This document shows positions 8,951 through 17,914 of a stretch of 64,000 nucleotides of DNA, in pieces. Positions within the stretch are counted from its first letter, which is position 1. Every line of letters begins with the position of its first letter. Both the position numbers and the translations under genes were made by a program. A model generated the notes under the pieces. That model saw only the letters and a list, made by a program, of their open reading frames with translations, made no database searches and was not told the DNA's origin. This stretch comes from Ignavibacteria bacterium (GTDB lineage Bacteria; Bacteroidota; Ignavibacteria; Tepidaquicellales; Tepidaquicellaceae): NCBI GenBank assembly GCA_016704345.1, contig JADJAH010000003.1, positions 372,001 to 436,000 of the forward strand. The letters are read 5' to 3'.

Positions 8951-11341
8951 TTATGCTTTTACAATTCTCATTTTGTAGAATGATCTCCATACAAAGATCA
9001 AAGCAATAACTAAGAAGACGACTCCGATATACGGAGCAGTATCTCTGAATTGCTCTGTGATTGCGATCTCCATTGCAAGCAACCCGAACAGCGTAGTAAA
9101 CTTGATGATCGGATTTAGTGCTACCGAAGAAGTATCTTTGAATGGATCCCCAACAGTATCACCTATAACTGTTGCATCATGAAGCGGCGTGCCTTTTTCC
9201 CGCAGGTCAACTTCTACAACCTTCTTTGCATTATCCCATGCGCCTCCGGCGTTAGCCATGAATATCGCCTGGAAGAGTCCGAACACTGCTATTGAAAGGA
9301 GATAACTGATGAAGAACGAAGCGGCATCGTAATTGTTATTCTGCGGCGCAGACATGAATGCAAATGCAAGTGCAAAGCTGAATACTGCAATGAAGATGTT
9401 GAACATTCCTTTCTGTGCATACTTAGTACAGATCGAAACAACTTCTTTTGAATTTTCCATCGATGCGGAAAGGGAAGCGGTCTCATCAAGATTAATATTC
9501 TTCTTAATATATTCAACCGCGCTGTATGCTCCCGTAGTTACTGCCTGAGTTGATGCTCCGGTAAACCAATAGATCACGGCACCGCCGCAGATATAGCCGA
9601 GTATCGTGTATGGATTCAGAAGGTTAAGGATCTGTTCAGGCTGAACACCAAGCACACCCTTAAGTACAAGTATGAGTGAGAATATCATAGTAGTGGCGCC
9701 AACGACTGCAGTACCTATCAGCACAGGTTTTGCTGTTGCTTTAAATGTGTTTCCGGCGCCGTCATTTTCTTCGAGATAAAGTTTTGCTCTCTCCCAATCC
9801 GGTTTGAATCCGAATTCTCTTTCTATATCTGCGCTGTTCTTTTCTTTATTCTCTTCGATGAGCGAGAGCTCGTAAATTGATTGTGCATTGTCCGTTACCG
9901 GTCCGTATGAATCAACTGCAATTGTAACAGGACCCATTCCGAGCATTCCAAACGCAACCAAACCGAAAGCAAACATCGCTCTGTAGTCCATCATTTCTGT
10001 TGGGATGGAATTTGAGGCAACGTATGCGGCATACATCAGTGCAAAGAAAACCATTCCTTGCCAGAATGCCGAGAAGTTACCTGCAACAAATCCTGAAAGG
10101 ATAGTAAGTGAAGCTCCGCCTTCCCTAGATGCAGTTACTACTTCCTGCACATGTTTTGATTTCGGAGAAGTAAAGATCTTCGTGAATTCAGGTATCAATG
10201 CAGCTCCGAGTGTACCACAGCTGATAATTATAGAGAGAGTCAGCCAAAGGTCGCTTCCAAGATGTCCGATGTACATTTTTGAGAAAACGAATGTGACTAT
10301 GATTGATACAATTGAAGTGATCCAGACGAGTGTTGTCAGCGGCACTTCGAAATCAAGATTGTCAACATTTGAATATCTTGCCTTTGAAATTGCTTTGTTG
10401 ATGTAATAAGCGCCAATGGATGTGATGATCATAAGTACTCTCATTAAGAAGATCCATACAAGCAGTTCTGCCTGAAGATTGATATCCTCGATAGCCAGAA
10501 CTATAAAGCTGATGAGCGCGACTCCTGTAACTCCATATGTTTCAAAACCGTCTGCTGTAGGTCCGACAGAATCACCTGCATTGTCGCCTGTACAGTCAGC
10601 TATAACACCAGGGTTTCTCGGATCATCTTCTTTAATCTTGAAAACCACTTTCATCAGATCCGAACCGATATCCGCGATCTTTGTGAAAATACCTCCCGCT
10701 ATTCTAAGAGCCGATGCGCCAAGTGATTCACCGATAGCAAATCCGATAAAACTGGCTCCCGCATATTCTCTCGGAACATAGAGAAAAATGATAAGCATCA
10801 TGATAAGCTCAACGCAGATCAGAAGAACTCCGATGCTCATCCCTGCAGTTAGAGGAATGTTAAGAAGTTTCAGCGGCTTTCTTTCGAGTGAGGCGAAAGC
10901 CATTCTGCTGTTTGCGAGCGTGTTCATTCTGATACCGAACCAAGCAACGCCGTATGAGCCGAGAATCCCGATTACAGTCCATGAAAGTATCAGTAGAACA
11001 CCGCCGAAAGACTGATTCTGAAGATATCCAAAGTAGAATGAGATACAGGCGGCAATAAATACAAACAGTATGAATAGGAATTTTCCCTGCTGAAGAAGAT
11101 AAGTTTTACATGTTTCGAATATTACGTTGGCAACATCAAGCATTGACTTGTGTGCCCGAAGCTTCTTCACATTTATGTACTGAATGATCCCGAATATCAG
11201 TCCCAGAATACACACTCCGATCCCGTAAGTCAGTAGTGCATTCTGATCCGCTGAAAGCTCCGGTATCTTCAGATCGGCTTCACTTGCCATCGCGGCAATG
11301 GGAGCCATCAGAAGCAGCAAGCTTAGGAGAAATTTCTTCAT
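8951..11341 (-). CDS. hppA: Membrane-bound ion-translocating pyrophosphatase
   Basis: A 796-residue polytopic protein with about 16 membrane segments. It couples PPi hydrolysis to H+ or Na+ pumping across the inner membrane. The PPi-binding signature is present in a variant form: EDDPRNPGVIADCTGDNAGD, where most family members read ADNVGDNVGD. DSYGPVTDNAQ and the C-terminal DTVGDPFKDTSSVALN also match. The GNTFKAT segment has Lys at the position that distinguishes K+-independent enzymes from the Ala of K+-dependent ones. Ion specificity is left open because the protein belongs to a divergent branch. An N-terminal signal-peptide-like segment (1-19) precedes the core. Terminators on both sides suggest a single-gene transcript. 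Confidence 0.93.
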   Translation of the reverse strand: MKKFLLSLLLLMAPIAAMASEADLKIPELSADQNALLTYGIGVCILGLIFGIIQYINVKKLRAHKSMLDVANVIFETCKTYLLQQGKFLFILFVFIAACISFYFGYLQNQSFGGVLLILSWTVIGILGSYGVAWFGIRMNTLANSRMAFASLERKPLKLLNIPLTAGMSIGVLLICVELIMMLIIFLYVPREYAGASFIGFAIGESLGASALRIAGGIFTKIADIGSDLMKVVFKIKEDDPRNPGVIADCTGDNAGDSVGPTADGFETYGVTGVALISFIVLAIEDINLQAELLVWIFLMRVLMIITSIGAYYINKAISKARYSNVDNLDFEVPLTTLVWITSIVSIIVTFVFSKMYIGHLGSDLWLTLSIIISCGTLGAALIPEFTKIFTSPKSKHVQEVVTASREGGASLTILSGFVAGNFSAFWQGMVFFALMYAAYVASNSIPTEMMDYRAMFAFGLVAFGMLGMGPVTIAVDSYGPVTDNAQSIYELSLIEENKEKNSADIEREFGFKPDWERAKLYLEENDGAGNTFKATAKPVLIGTAVVGATTMIFSLILVLKGVLGVQPEQILNLLNPYTILGYICGGAVIYWFTGASTQAVTTGAYSAVEYIKKNINLDETASLSASMENSKEVVSICTKYAQKGMFNIFIAVFSFALAFAFMSAPQNNNYDAASFFISYLLSIAVFGLFQAIFMANAGGAWDNAKKVVEVDLREKGTPLHDATVIGDTVGDPFKDTSSVALNPIIKFTTLFGLLAMEIAITEQFRDTAPYIGVVFLVIALIFVWRSFYKMRIVKA

Positions 11342-11365
11342 TATGATTTGTTTGGTTTCAGATTA

Positions 11366-11399
11366 CAAAAAAAATCCCAATAACTTTTGATTATTGGGA
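11366..11399 (-). terminator. Rho-independent terminator after pth
   Basis: TCCCAATAA and TTATTGGGA form a perfect 9-bp stem with a 7-base loop at 11375-11399. On the minus strand a run of eight T follows. It lies 20 bases after the pth stop and just before the hppA start. Confidence 0.85.
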
Positions 11400-11418
11400 A
11401 TGATATTAATACAAGATT

Positions 11419-12030
11419 TCAATTTCCGATTTGATCTGTCTGATTTCCTTTTTCTTCAAGATATGACTTGTTGAATGAATTCATTGTTTTAGTTACTCCA
11501 TTTACTACAAAACTCTCAACGCAATCAGCATAGATCTCGTACATCTTATCGAGCTTTCCAAATTCATCACCTGTAAATTCACCAAGCACAAAATCTATAA
11601 ATTCATCTTTCCTCAGTACTTCCTGCTTTCCTATTCCAATTCTCATCCTTGGGTACTCATCCGTTTCCAGCTCGTAAGAAATGCTTGCAAGTCCGTTGTG
11701 TCCTCCATCACTTCCTTTATCTCTTACCCTTATTGTTCCAAGCGGGATCTGAAAATCATCTACAAGCACCAGCAGATCTTCCTTACTGATTCCTTTAATT
11801 TCCATCATTTCTTTGACAGCATATCCGCTTCTGTTCATGTAAGTCAGAGGCTTCATCAAGATTACCTCATCATCTCCGATGTCATATCCGGCGTAAACCC
11901 AATCCCCTTTGCCCGGCTTCAGTTCAAGTTTGTGTCTCCTGCAAAGAACATCTATTACAAAGAAACCAACATTGTGCCTTGTGTGACTATACTTTGATCC
12001 CGGATTTCCAAGACCTGCTATAAGTTTCAA
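11419..12030 (-). CDS. pth: Peptidyl-tRNA hydrolase
   Basis: A 203-residue cytoplasmic enzyme that releases peptides from prematurely dissociated peptidyl-tRNA. Diagnostic segments are IAGLGNPGSKYSHTRHNVGF (4-23) with the catalytic His at 19, MKPLTYMNRSG, LLVLVDDFQIPLG with the catalytic Asp, and the glycine-rich GSDGGHNGLASI. Length is normal; the C-terminus has a short polar tail. It lies 26 bases downstream of rplY, the common rplY-pth order, and ends at a strong terminator. Confidence 0.96.
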   Translation of the reverse strand: MKLIAGLGNPGSKYSHTRHNVGFFVIDVLCRRHKLELKPGKGDWVYAGYDIGDDEVILMKPLTYMNRSGYAVKEMMEIKGISKEDLLVLVDDFQIPLGTIRVRDKGSDGGHNGLASISYELETDEYPRMRIGIGKQEVLRKDEFIDFVLGEFTGDEFGKLDKMYEIYADCVESFVVNGVTKTMNSFNKSYLEEKGNQTDQIGN

Positions 12031-12056
12031 AGATCTGACCTGCCGGAAGAATTATA

Positions 12057-12686
12057 TTATTCTTCGTCTTCTTTCTTACCCTTTGAAAGAACTTCCGGTT
12101 CTGCAGGAGTCTCTTCAGTAGCATCAGTTGTCTCCTTAACAATATTCGGAGGAACAACCGCCACGATAGTGGCATTCTCTTCGCTGAGGATATTAACATT
12201 CTGCAGATTCAAATCGCTAACCTTGATCGAATCATTAATATTCAGACCGGACACATCAACATCGATGTGCGATGGAATAAATTTTGGAAGACACTCAAGT
12301 TCAAGTTTGTGGAGTATATGTTGAAGCACTCCGCCTTCCTTTATTCCTACTGCATTGCCTACAAGATGAATGTTGACTTCAATGGTAATCATCTCACCTT
12401 CTTTAAGCGCGATAAGATCAAAATGTACCGGCTTGTCTGAAAGCGGATGAAACTGAACGTCTTTCAAAATGCAGGAATATGAATTATCCTGGACTTTCAG
12501 ATTAACAATATTCGATTCGGTAGTATATATAACCGGCCTGAGGTCAAGTTCATTTGCAGCAATGTTGAGTCCTTCAACACCGTTTCCGTAATAGATACCG
12601 GGAATCATTCCTTTCTTTCTCATCTGATTCAGCGTTAACTCACTGAATTCTTCTCTCTTGCGTGCAACTAAGTTTATTTCTGACAT
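12057..12686 (-). CDS. rplY: 50S ribosomal protein L25, Ctc type
   Basis: A 209-residue 5S-rRNA-binding ribosomal protein. The N-terminal L25 domain is seen in LVARKREEFSELTLNQMRKK and GMIPGIYYGNG; the C-terminal TL5/Ctc beta domain follows (HFDLIALKEGEMITIEVNIH to about residue 180), then an acidic low-complexity tail. Length fits the long Ctc form. It has its own Bacteroidota-type promoter (12713-12743) and probably heads the rplY-pth transcript. Confidence 0.95.
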   Translation of the reverse strand: MSEINLVARKREEFSELTLNQMRKKGMIPGIYYGNGVEGLNIAANELDLRPVIYTTESNIVNLKVQDNSYSCILKDVQFHPLSDKPVHFDLIALKEGEMITIEVNIHLVGNAVGIKEGGVLQHILHKLELECLPKFIPSHIDVDVSGLNINDSIKVSDLNLQNVNILSEENATIVAVVPPNIVKETTDATEETPAEPEVLSKGKKEDEE

Positions 12687-12712
12687 GATACTGATTTTTT
12701 AAAAGTGAACTA

Positions 12713-12743
12713 CAAAAATAGCCCAATACACAAAAATTATCAA
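12713..12743 (-). promoter_or_regulatory. Bacteroidota-type promoter for rplY-pth
   Basis: Read on the minus strand: TTG (12743-12741), exactly 20 bases, then TATTTTTG (12720-12713), a full match to the -7 element TANNTTTG. The inferred transcript start near 12706 would give a leader of about 20 bases before the rplY ATG. Confidence 0.65.
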
Positions 12744-12810
12744 CCAAAAATTTTGTGCGCGGGGTGAAATGCTTCAGAGTGGAACAAACCGGTATGGATT
12801 ACAAAATTTG

Positions 12811-12884
12811 TACCGGGAGAGGGACTTGAACCCCCGACCTACGGATTATGATTCCGACGCTCTAACCAGCTGAGCTATCCCGGC
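12811..12884 (-). tRNA. tRNA-Met (CAU), elongator-like
   Basis: A 74-nt cloverleaf. The acceptor stem GCCGGGA pairs with TCCCGGT (one G-U at 1-72); the D arm is GCTC-AGCTGGTTA-GAGC; the anticodon loop ATCATAA has anticodon CAT; the T arm is GGGGG-TTCAAGT-CCCTC; the discriminator is A. The first pair is G-U rather than the C-A mismatch of initiator tRNA, so elongator Met is preferred. A lysidine-modified tRNA-Ile2 also has a CAU anticodon and is not excluded. CCA is not encoded. Confidence 0.93.
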
Positions 12885-13255
12885 TAAATAACGAACGGCA
12901 AAGTAAGTTTATTAGCCGTTTAATTCAATGTAATTAACTGTAAATCACAGTGAATATTTCTAAATGTGTCAAAAGAAACTGCTGAGGCATACATTGTCTG
13001 GGATAATCGGAAATACAACTTCTAAATTTATAGGTGATAGATACTCAAATGGTATTGCGGCCGGTAATATTTTGAATGGCTTCCCTTGTTGAAACATTGG
13101 CAGCTATGTTTTACGATTTGGTTTAAATTAGTTTGTTGAAATATCAAACTCCTTCAAATTGCCAACCTATAATTCATTATCCGTCATCAATCTAATCAAT
13201 TGAATTATGGGACTATTTTTGATAATTTCATTCAAATTTCATATCAATAGTACAG
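12885..13255. other. Intergenic region, 371 bp
   Basis: AT-rich spacer between the minus-strand tRNA and a plus-strand gene. A possible tRNA promoter is at 12899-12928: minus-strand TTG, 19 bases, TTACTTTG (one mismatch to TANNTTTG). On the plus strand TATTTTTG at 13214-13221 matches the -7 element but has no TTG at the right distance. I see no further gene or repeat. Confidence 0.4.
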
Positions 13256-13726
13256 GTGAGTTTTTCATCTCTAATCTTAACGTTCTGCCTTGTCTTCATC
13301 TTCTTAGATGCACAGGATTCCACATCACAGGATAAATGGTGGAAAGACAAGAAATACAAGAACGAATCTACCAAGACAAAGTATGAGCAGTGCAAGAAGA
13401 CGTTTGTCGATGTTGGTAACGGTCTTTCGTACAGCAATATTGGACAGATCAGTCAGTACTTTTCATCTTTGATCTTTCTTGATGTTTTCGGAAATGAAAA
13501 GGGTTTTTACAGCCCGTCACAAACCGAGATCATACTCACTACTTTCATGGACAATTTTACAATTGAGTCCTTTCGATACAAGAGCTCTTCAAGATACAGT
13601 TCCTATGCATCTGCAAAAGGGGTTTACGAATATCGTAAAGGGAGCGCCGTCAGTAAACTTAATGCTACAATTTCTCTAAAGTTTAAGGACAGAAATTGGT
13701 ATATAGATCAGATCATGATCAATTGA
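13256..13726 (+). CDS. Secreted DUF4783-like protein
   Basis: A 156-residue protein with a GTG start. Residues 1-20 form a hydrophobic signal peptide ending LDAQ. The mature part contains CKKTFVDVGNGLSYSNIGQI, a mid-section matching the NTF2-like fold of DUF4783 (FTIESFRYKSSSR, then ASAKGVYEYRKG), and ISLKFKDRNWYIDQIMI at the end. Members are small periplasmic proteins of unknown function in Bacteroidota. The large kinase gene follows 48 bases later in the same direction, so co-expression is possible. Confidence 0.6.
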   Translation: MSFSSLILTFCLVFIFLDAQDSTSQDKWWKDKKYKNESTKTKYEQCKKTFVDVGNGLSYSNIGQISQYFSSLIFLDVFGNEKGFYSPSQTEIILTTFMDNFTIESFRYKSSSRYSSYASAKGVYEYRKGSAVSKLNATISLKFKDRNWYIDQIMIN

Positions 13727-13774
13727 TGGCTATGATAGTATCTTCTACAATTCCGACAATTTGAGTTTTACACA

Positions 13775-16700
13775 TTGAGTTCATCCAAACCAAATACCGG
13801 TTCTCCCGTCAGGAAAATTTTGTTAGAAAGAAGAACAAAAGTACTCTTGCTTGCGGGGGTGTTGATAGTCTTCTGGGCAATTGCAATCCACTTCGCATCG
13901 ATATACACCCGGGAAAATTCCGAAAAGGAATGGGAAACAATCAGCCGGGAGTCGAATGGGAAAAACAAGGAACTATGCGTTTCAATGTTTGACCAATATC
14001 AGAATTCACTTCTGAGTCTCTCAAATGACCTCTCTTCTAACTCCGATATCAAAAGGAATCTCGACAGAAATGATTCAAAGAAATTGTTTGAGGAATTTCT
14101 GAATCTTAAGCTCGACAAGTCGCTCCAAATAGAATTATACAATTCGAAGCTTGAACTGCTGGCATTTTCGGGCAGGAGGCTCGATTCTGATATCTACTCA
14201 TTGCAAAGAGCGCTAAAAGGCAATAAGTTTTCCGTCATAAAGGAAATTGGATTCTTCACATACCTTATCATATACTCTCCGGTAAATTCATCAAAAGATG
14301 ATGCGGATGTATCCGGAGTTTTGCTTTGTGCAAAGCTGCTTGATGTGAAAGATCAGATAGGAAAGAAGTTTCATCAGAGCGAGGGTATGATCAAGGAAAT
14401 CGGCCGAGAAATAAAATCGGAGCCGATGCTTATTCCTGCAGATGTAATCTCGGGTAGAATGAGTTTTGACAGCGCTTCATATTCAGACAAGATACAGATT
14501 GATCTTCCGGCAGTTGACAAGGCAATTATCGGTAAACTCTTGTTAAACGACTATAGCAAGCTTGTACATATTCAAAGCATAGAAACTCTCGAGAAGAAAA
14601 TTATTTCTGCTTTGATTTTCGGCTTCACTGTAATCTTCTTCTTGTTATGCCTGAATTTCTCTAAGGCGATACCTGCCCGGCTTCCAAAGTTTGCTATTTT
14701 TATTTCGGTACTCACTCTGATCAGATACTTGTGGCTTAAGTTTTCATTCCCTTCCGCAATTCTCCGGATAGAGATCTTCTCGCCCGGAGATTATGCTTCA
14801 ACTTTTGGATTCGGAATTGCCCGATCACTCGGAGATTTGTTCATAACTTCTTCGTTCATACTTCTTGTTGCACTTTACGGATTCTTTATCACTGTAAGCG
14901 GCTCGAGCTACACTTCGCTTGTATCACGGAAAGAATCCAGGCTATCGGCATCACTGAAGATCATAGTTTCTATAGTTATATTCTTTCTGGTTATTTATTT
15001 ATTTGGCATTATTATTCAAAGTATAGTTTATGATTCAAACCTGCAATTTTTCGACAAGGCAAATGTAATACCGGCATCTTCACTGTTTACTCTGAATCTG
15101 GCATTGCTAATCTTTGCTTTTTCAATGTTCCTGTTCCTGGTAAGTCTTGTGATCATCGGCAACCGAAAGCTTGTAGCAAATGTATTTTCGGAGAACAAAT
15201 ACAGAAAGTTCAGTTTCATTCTTCTTCTTGCTTTAATTATTCTGGTGAATTTCTTTACGGCGGGTTTGTTCAGAGAATTTAATCTCGAAGGAAGCTATCG
15301 TTTCATCATTATTATTTTGAGTTTTACATTTGGGGTTTACTTGTCTACAAAGCTTTATCTCTCCAAAACTTATAATGTTTTCAACATTAGGAATTTCTCC
15401 ATCATAATTATTTTCTGCATGGTGACTGTTCCGGGCATTCTTCTTGAAAAGATCACATCGCAGGAAACGCACTTTGTAGAGCTGATCGGCGGGAGGATCT
15501 CCGAGAAGGAAGATGACCGGGTAAGATATTTGTTAATTACGGAGCTGTCGCGCCTCGCAGATAGCAAGAGATTAGAATCGGAACTCAATGACAAGAGTAA
15601 ACAGCAAGAGCTTGCATTCTCCGTGTGGAGTGACAGCAAACTTAGTGAGGAGAGTTTTAATACTGCAGTAGTTATTACAGACACAAACAGAAGGAAGAAA
15701 AGTGATTTCATTTTCGGACCGGCAAATCTGAATGCGGATTCAGTACTGGCCTTTGCCGAGAGAAGCTTGTTCAAGAAGAAGATTGCTCAGAAATTACCGG
15801 ACACACTCCTTCTGACAGATTCTCTGGCTTTGGAAGAAGAGCCGGAGGAGTTTGAATTTGAATCAGAAGAGCCGGAGAATGTTTTCGAAGCAGAAAAAAT
15901 TACGGTTCTGAAAAATGATATTGAGAAGTATTATTTAGGAATCGTACCACTCGAAATCCTAAATCTTCGAGGCACAAATTTTGAGACTAAGCTCGGCTAC
16001 CTGATGACTGCAGTAGAGTATGAATCGAAGAACTATCTGCTTCAGTCTTCCACGCAACTATTCAGAAACTACTCGGGTGATAAACTTTTTGATAAACTAA
16101 TCTCTACTCCCGTGATAACAGAGTATGTGGGCGGTGAGATTGTGGGCTCCACAAACAGAGACCTGTCAAAGGAGAATACAATTTCTTTGAATGCATTCAG
16201 GGAATCTGTTAAGAACAAACCTGAGAAATCAGGCTGGCGATATGAGATAATCAACAATGAGAAATACAGGACCTATTATATTCAGGCGGCTCCCGAAGAG
16301 CTCACTCTCGACGAAAGAATATTTGCAATAAGCCTTAAGCGCAGCGACGTTAAGCTTATCATCTTTTTCTATCTGAAATTCATACTGTTCACTGTAGTAA
16401 TTTACCTGGCAGTTCTTTCTGTATTGGCTCTCATTTTGCTCTCAAGAATCAGGAGCCTGCAATTCAACTTCCGGGAGAAGCTCTTCGCATCATTCTTTCT
16501 CGTATCGGTTATTCCAATAATACTTCTTGCCATTTATACAAGATCCTTCATAAAGAACAAGTACGACGGCAATTTTCAGAATCAGATAATCTCTGATCTC
16601 AATCTTGTTTCTCAGAGTCTTAAGAGCGCACAAACGGGAATCGGAAAGATCGACAGTCTTGGTGTTGAAAGCGGAACGATCATGACTAAGTCGATTCAAC

Positions 16701-17908
16701 AATCGGATAAGAATTTTAATCTCTTTTCAAAATACCGGCTCGTTGCAACCACCGATGAAGAGCTTTATAAGTCAGACATGCTCGATACGCGCGCCGATGC
16801 TGATGCTTATTACAATGTTTATGTTATGAAAAAGGACTTTTACTCAAAGACAAAAGAACTCGGTCCTTATTCATTCATTGTCGGTTACCGGCCGCTTTTT
16901 GATTCGCGGAACAATCTCATTGGTCTGATCTCATCGCAAACGGTTTACAAGCAAAACTTAATGAACGAAGAACTGACTGAAATTCTCACGTTCATTTTTG
17001 GAACATACTTTATTGTGATCATCCTCCTTCTGATATTTGTGACATTCATGACTGACCGGATATCCAAACCTATTTTGAGTATGCAGCTTGCGACAGAGAA
17101 AATTGCCAAAGGAGAGAGCAATGTTGCGCTTGAGATCAAGAGCAATGACGAACTCGGAAAACTAGTTCAATCATTCAACAAGATGACTTCCGAACTTGAG
17201 ATATCAAAACAGAAACTAAAGAAAATTGAACGCGAAGCCGCCTGGCGTGACATCGCAAGAAGAGTTGCTCATGAGATCAAGAATCCGCTTACGCCAATGA
17301 AGCTTTCCATACAACATTTGTATGATATGTACGCTTCACCGGGAAAGGAAGATTTCGAAAACTCCCTTAAGAAGACGCGTGACATTATTATCAAGGAAAT
17401 TGACAAGCTTAACAGAATTGCTACGGAGTTCTCTGATTTTGCAAAGCTTCCGGGAAAAGATTATGAATCTACTGACCTTAATGAAGTCATAGAAGAAGTT
17501 GTTTCGCTTTACAGCCGATCAAAAGACATTACCTTCCTGCGCTCGCTTGATCCATTAATAGAAAGAATTTGGGCGGACAAGCAGGAGCTCAACAGAGTGT
17601 TTCAGAATCTAATAAAGAATTCTATTCAGGCAATTGATGAGAGGGGAGAGATACAAGTGAAGACCTACAGAAGCAACGGCAGAATTGTTGCTGAGGTCAT
17701 TGACAACGGCTGTGGTATTGATCCTGAGATAATGGCGCATTTGTTTGAACCAAACTTCTCCACTAAATCAACAGGTATGGGGCTTGGACTTGCAATCACA
17801 AAGAAAAGTCTCGATGAAATGAAGGCTGAAATAAAATTTCAAAGCAATAACGGAAGAGGAACAAGAGCGCTGATCAAGTTCATGCCGCTAAATGGAAACA
17901 AAGGTTAA
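13775..17908 (+). CDS. Very large multi-spanning NtrY-like sensor histidine kinase
   Basis: A 1377-residue protein, TTG start; no nearby ATG would keep the first membrane segment (26-47). A periplasmic sensor region (about 50-270) is followed by eight more membrane segments (about 275-560), a second extracytoplasmic region with an acidic stretch near 690-705, then three further membrane segments. A HAMP-like linker lies at about 1092-1140. The phospho-acceptor region WRDIARRVAHEIKNPLTPMK has its His near 1165, and the ATPase part has NLIKNSIQAI, DNGCGIDPEI and STGMGLGLAI. The C-terminal half resembles NtrY. It should autophosphorylate at the inner membrane. No response-regulator gene is adjacent, so it is an orphan. 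Confidence 0.85.
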   Translation: MSSSKPNTGSPVRKILLERRTKVLLLAGVLIVFWAIAIHFASIYTRENSEKEWETISRESNGKNKELCVSMFDQYQNSLLSLSNDLSSNSDIKRNLDRNDSKKLFEEFLNLKLDKSLQIELYNSKLELLAFSGRRLDSDIYSLQRALKGNKFSVIKEIGFFTYLIIYSPVNSSKDDADVSGVLLCAKLLDVKDQIGKKFHQSEGMIKEIGREIKSEPMLIPADVISGRMSFDSASYSDKIQIDLPAVDKAIIGKLLLNDYSKLVHIQSIETLEKKIISALIFGFTVIFFLLCLNFSKAIPARLPKFAIFISVLTLIRYLWLKFSFPSAILRIEIFSPGDYASTFGFGIARSLGDLFITSSFILLVALYGFFITVSGSSYTSLVSRKESRLSASLKIIVSIVIFFLVIYLFGIIIQSIVYDSNLQFFDKANVIPASSLFTLNLALLIFAFSMFLFLVSLVIIGNRKLVANVFSENKYRKFSFILLLALIILVNFFTAGLFREFNLEGSYRFIIIILSFTFGVYLSTKLYLSKTYNVFNIRNFSIIIIFCMVTVPGILLEKITSQETHFVELIGGRISEKEDDRVRYLLITELSRLADSKRLESELNDKSKQQELAFSVWSDSKLSEESFNTAVVITDTNRRKKSDFIFGPANLNADSVLAFAERSLFKKKIAQKLPDTLLLTDSLALEEEPEEFEFESEEPENVFEAEKITVLKNDIEKYYLGIVPLEILNLRGTNFETKLGYLMTAVEYESKNYLLQSSTQLFRNYSGDKLFDKLISTPVITEYVGGEIVGSTNRDLSKENTISLNAFRESVKNKPEKSGWRYEIINNEKYRTYYIQAAPEELTLDERIFAISLKRSDVKLIIFFYLKFILFTVVIYLAVLSVLALILLSRIRSLQFNFREKLFASFFLVSVIPIILLAIYTRSFIKNKYDGNFQNQIISDLNLVSQSLKSAQTGIGKIDSLGVESGTIMTKSIQQSDKNFNLFSKYRLVATTDEELYKSDMLDTRADADAYYNVYVMKKDFYSKTKELGPYSFIVGYRPLFDSRNNLIGLISSQTVYKQNLMNEELTEILTFIFGTYFIVIILLLIFVTFMTDRISKPILSMQLATEKIAKGESNVALEIKSNDELGKLVQSFNKMTSELEISKQKLKKIEREAAWRDIARRVAHEIKNPLTPMKLSIQHLYDMYASPGKEDFENSLKKTRDIIIKEIDKLNRIATEFSDFAKLPGKDYESTDLNEVIEEVVSLYSRSKDITFLRSLDPLIERIWADKQELNRVFQNLIKNSIQAIDERGEIQVKTYRSNGRIVAEVIDNGCGIDPEIMAHLFEPNFSTKSTGMGLGLAITKKSLDEMKAEIKFQSNNGRGTRALIKFMPLNGNKG

Positions 17909-17914
17909 ATCACT

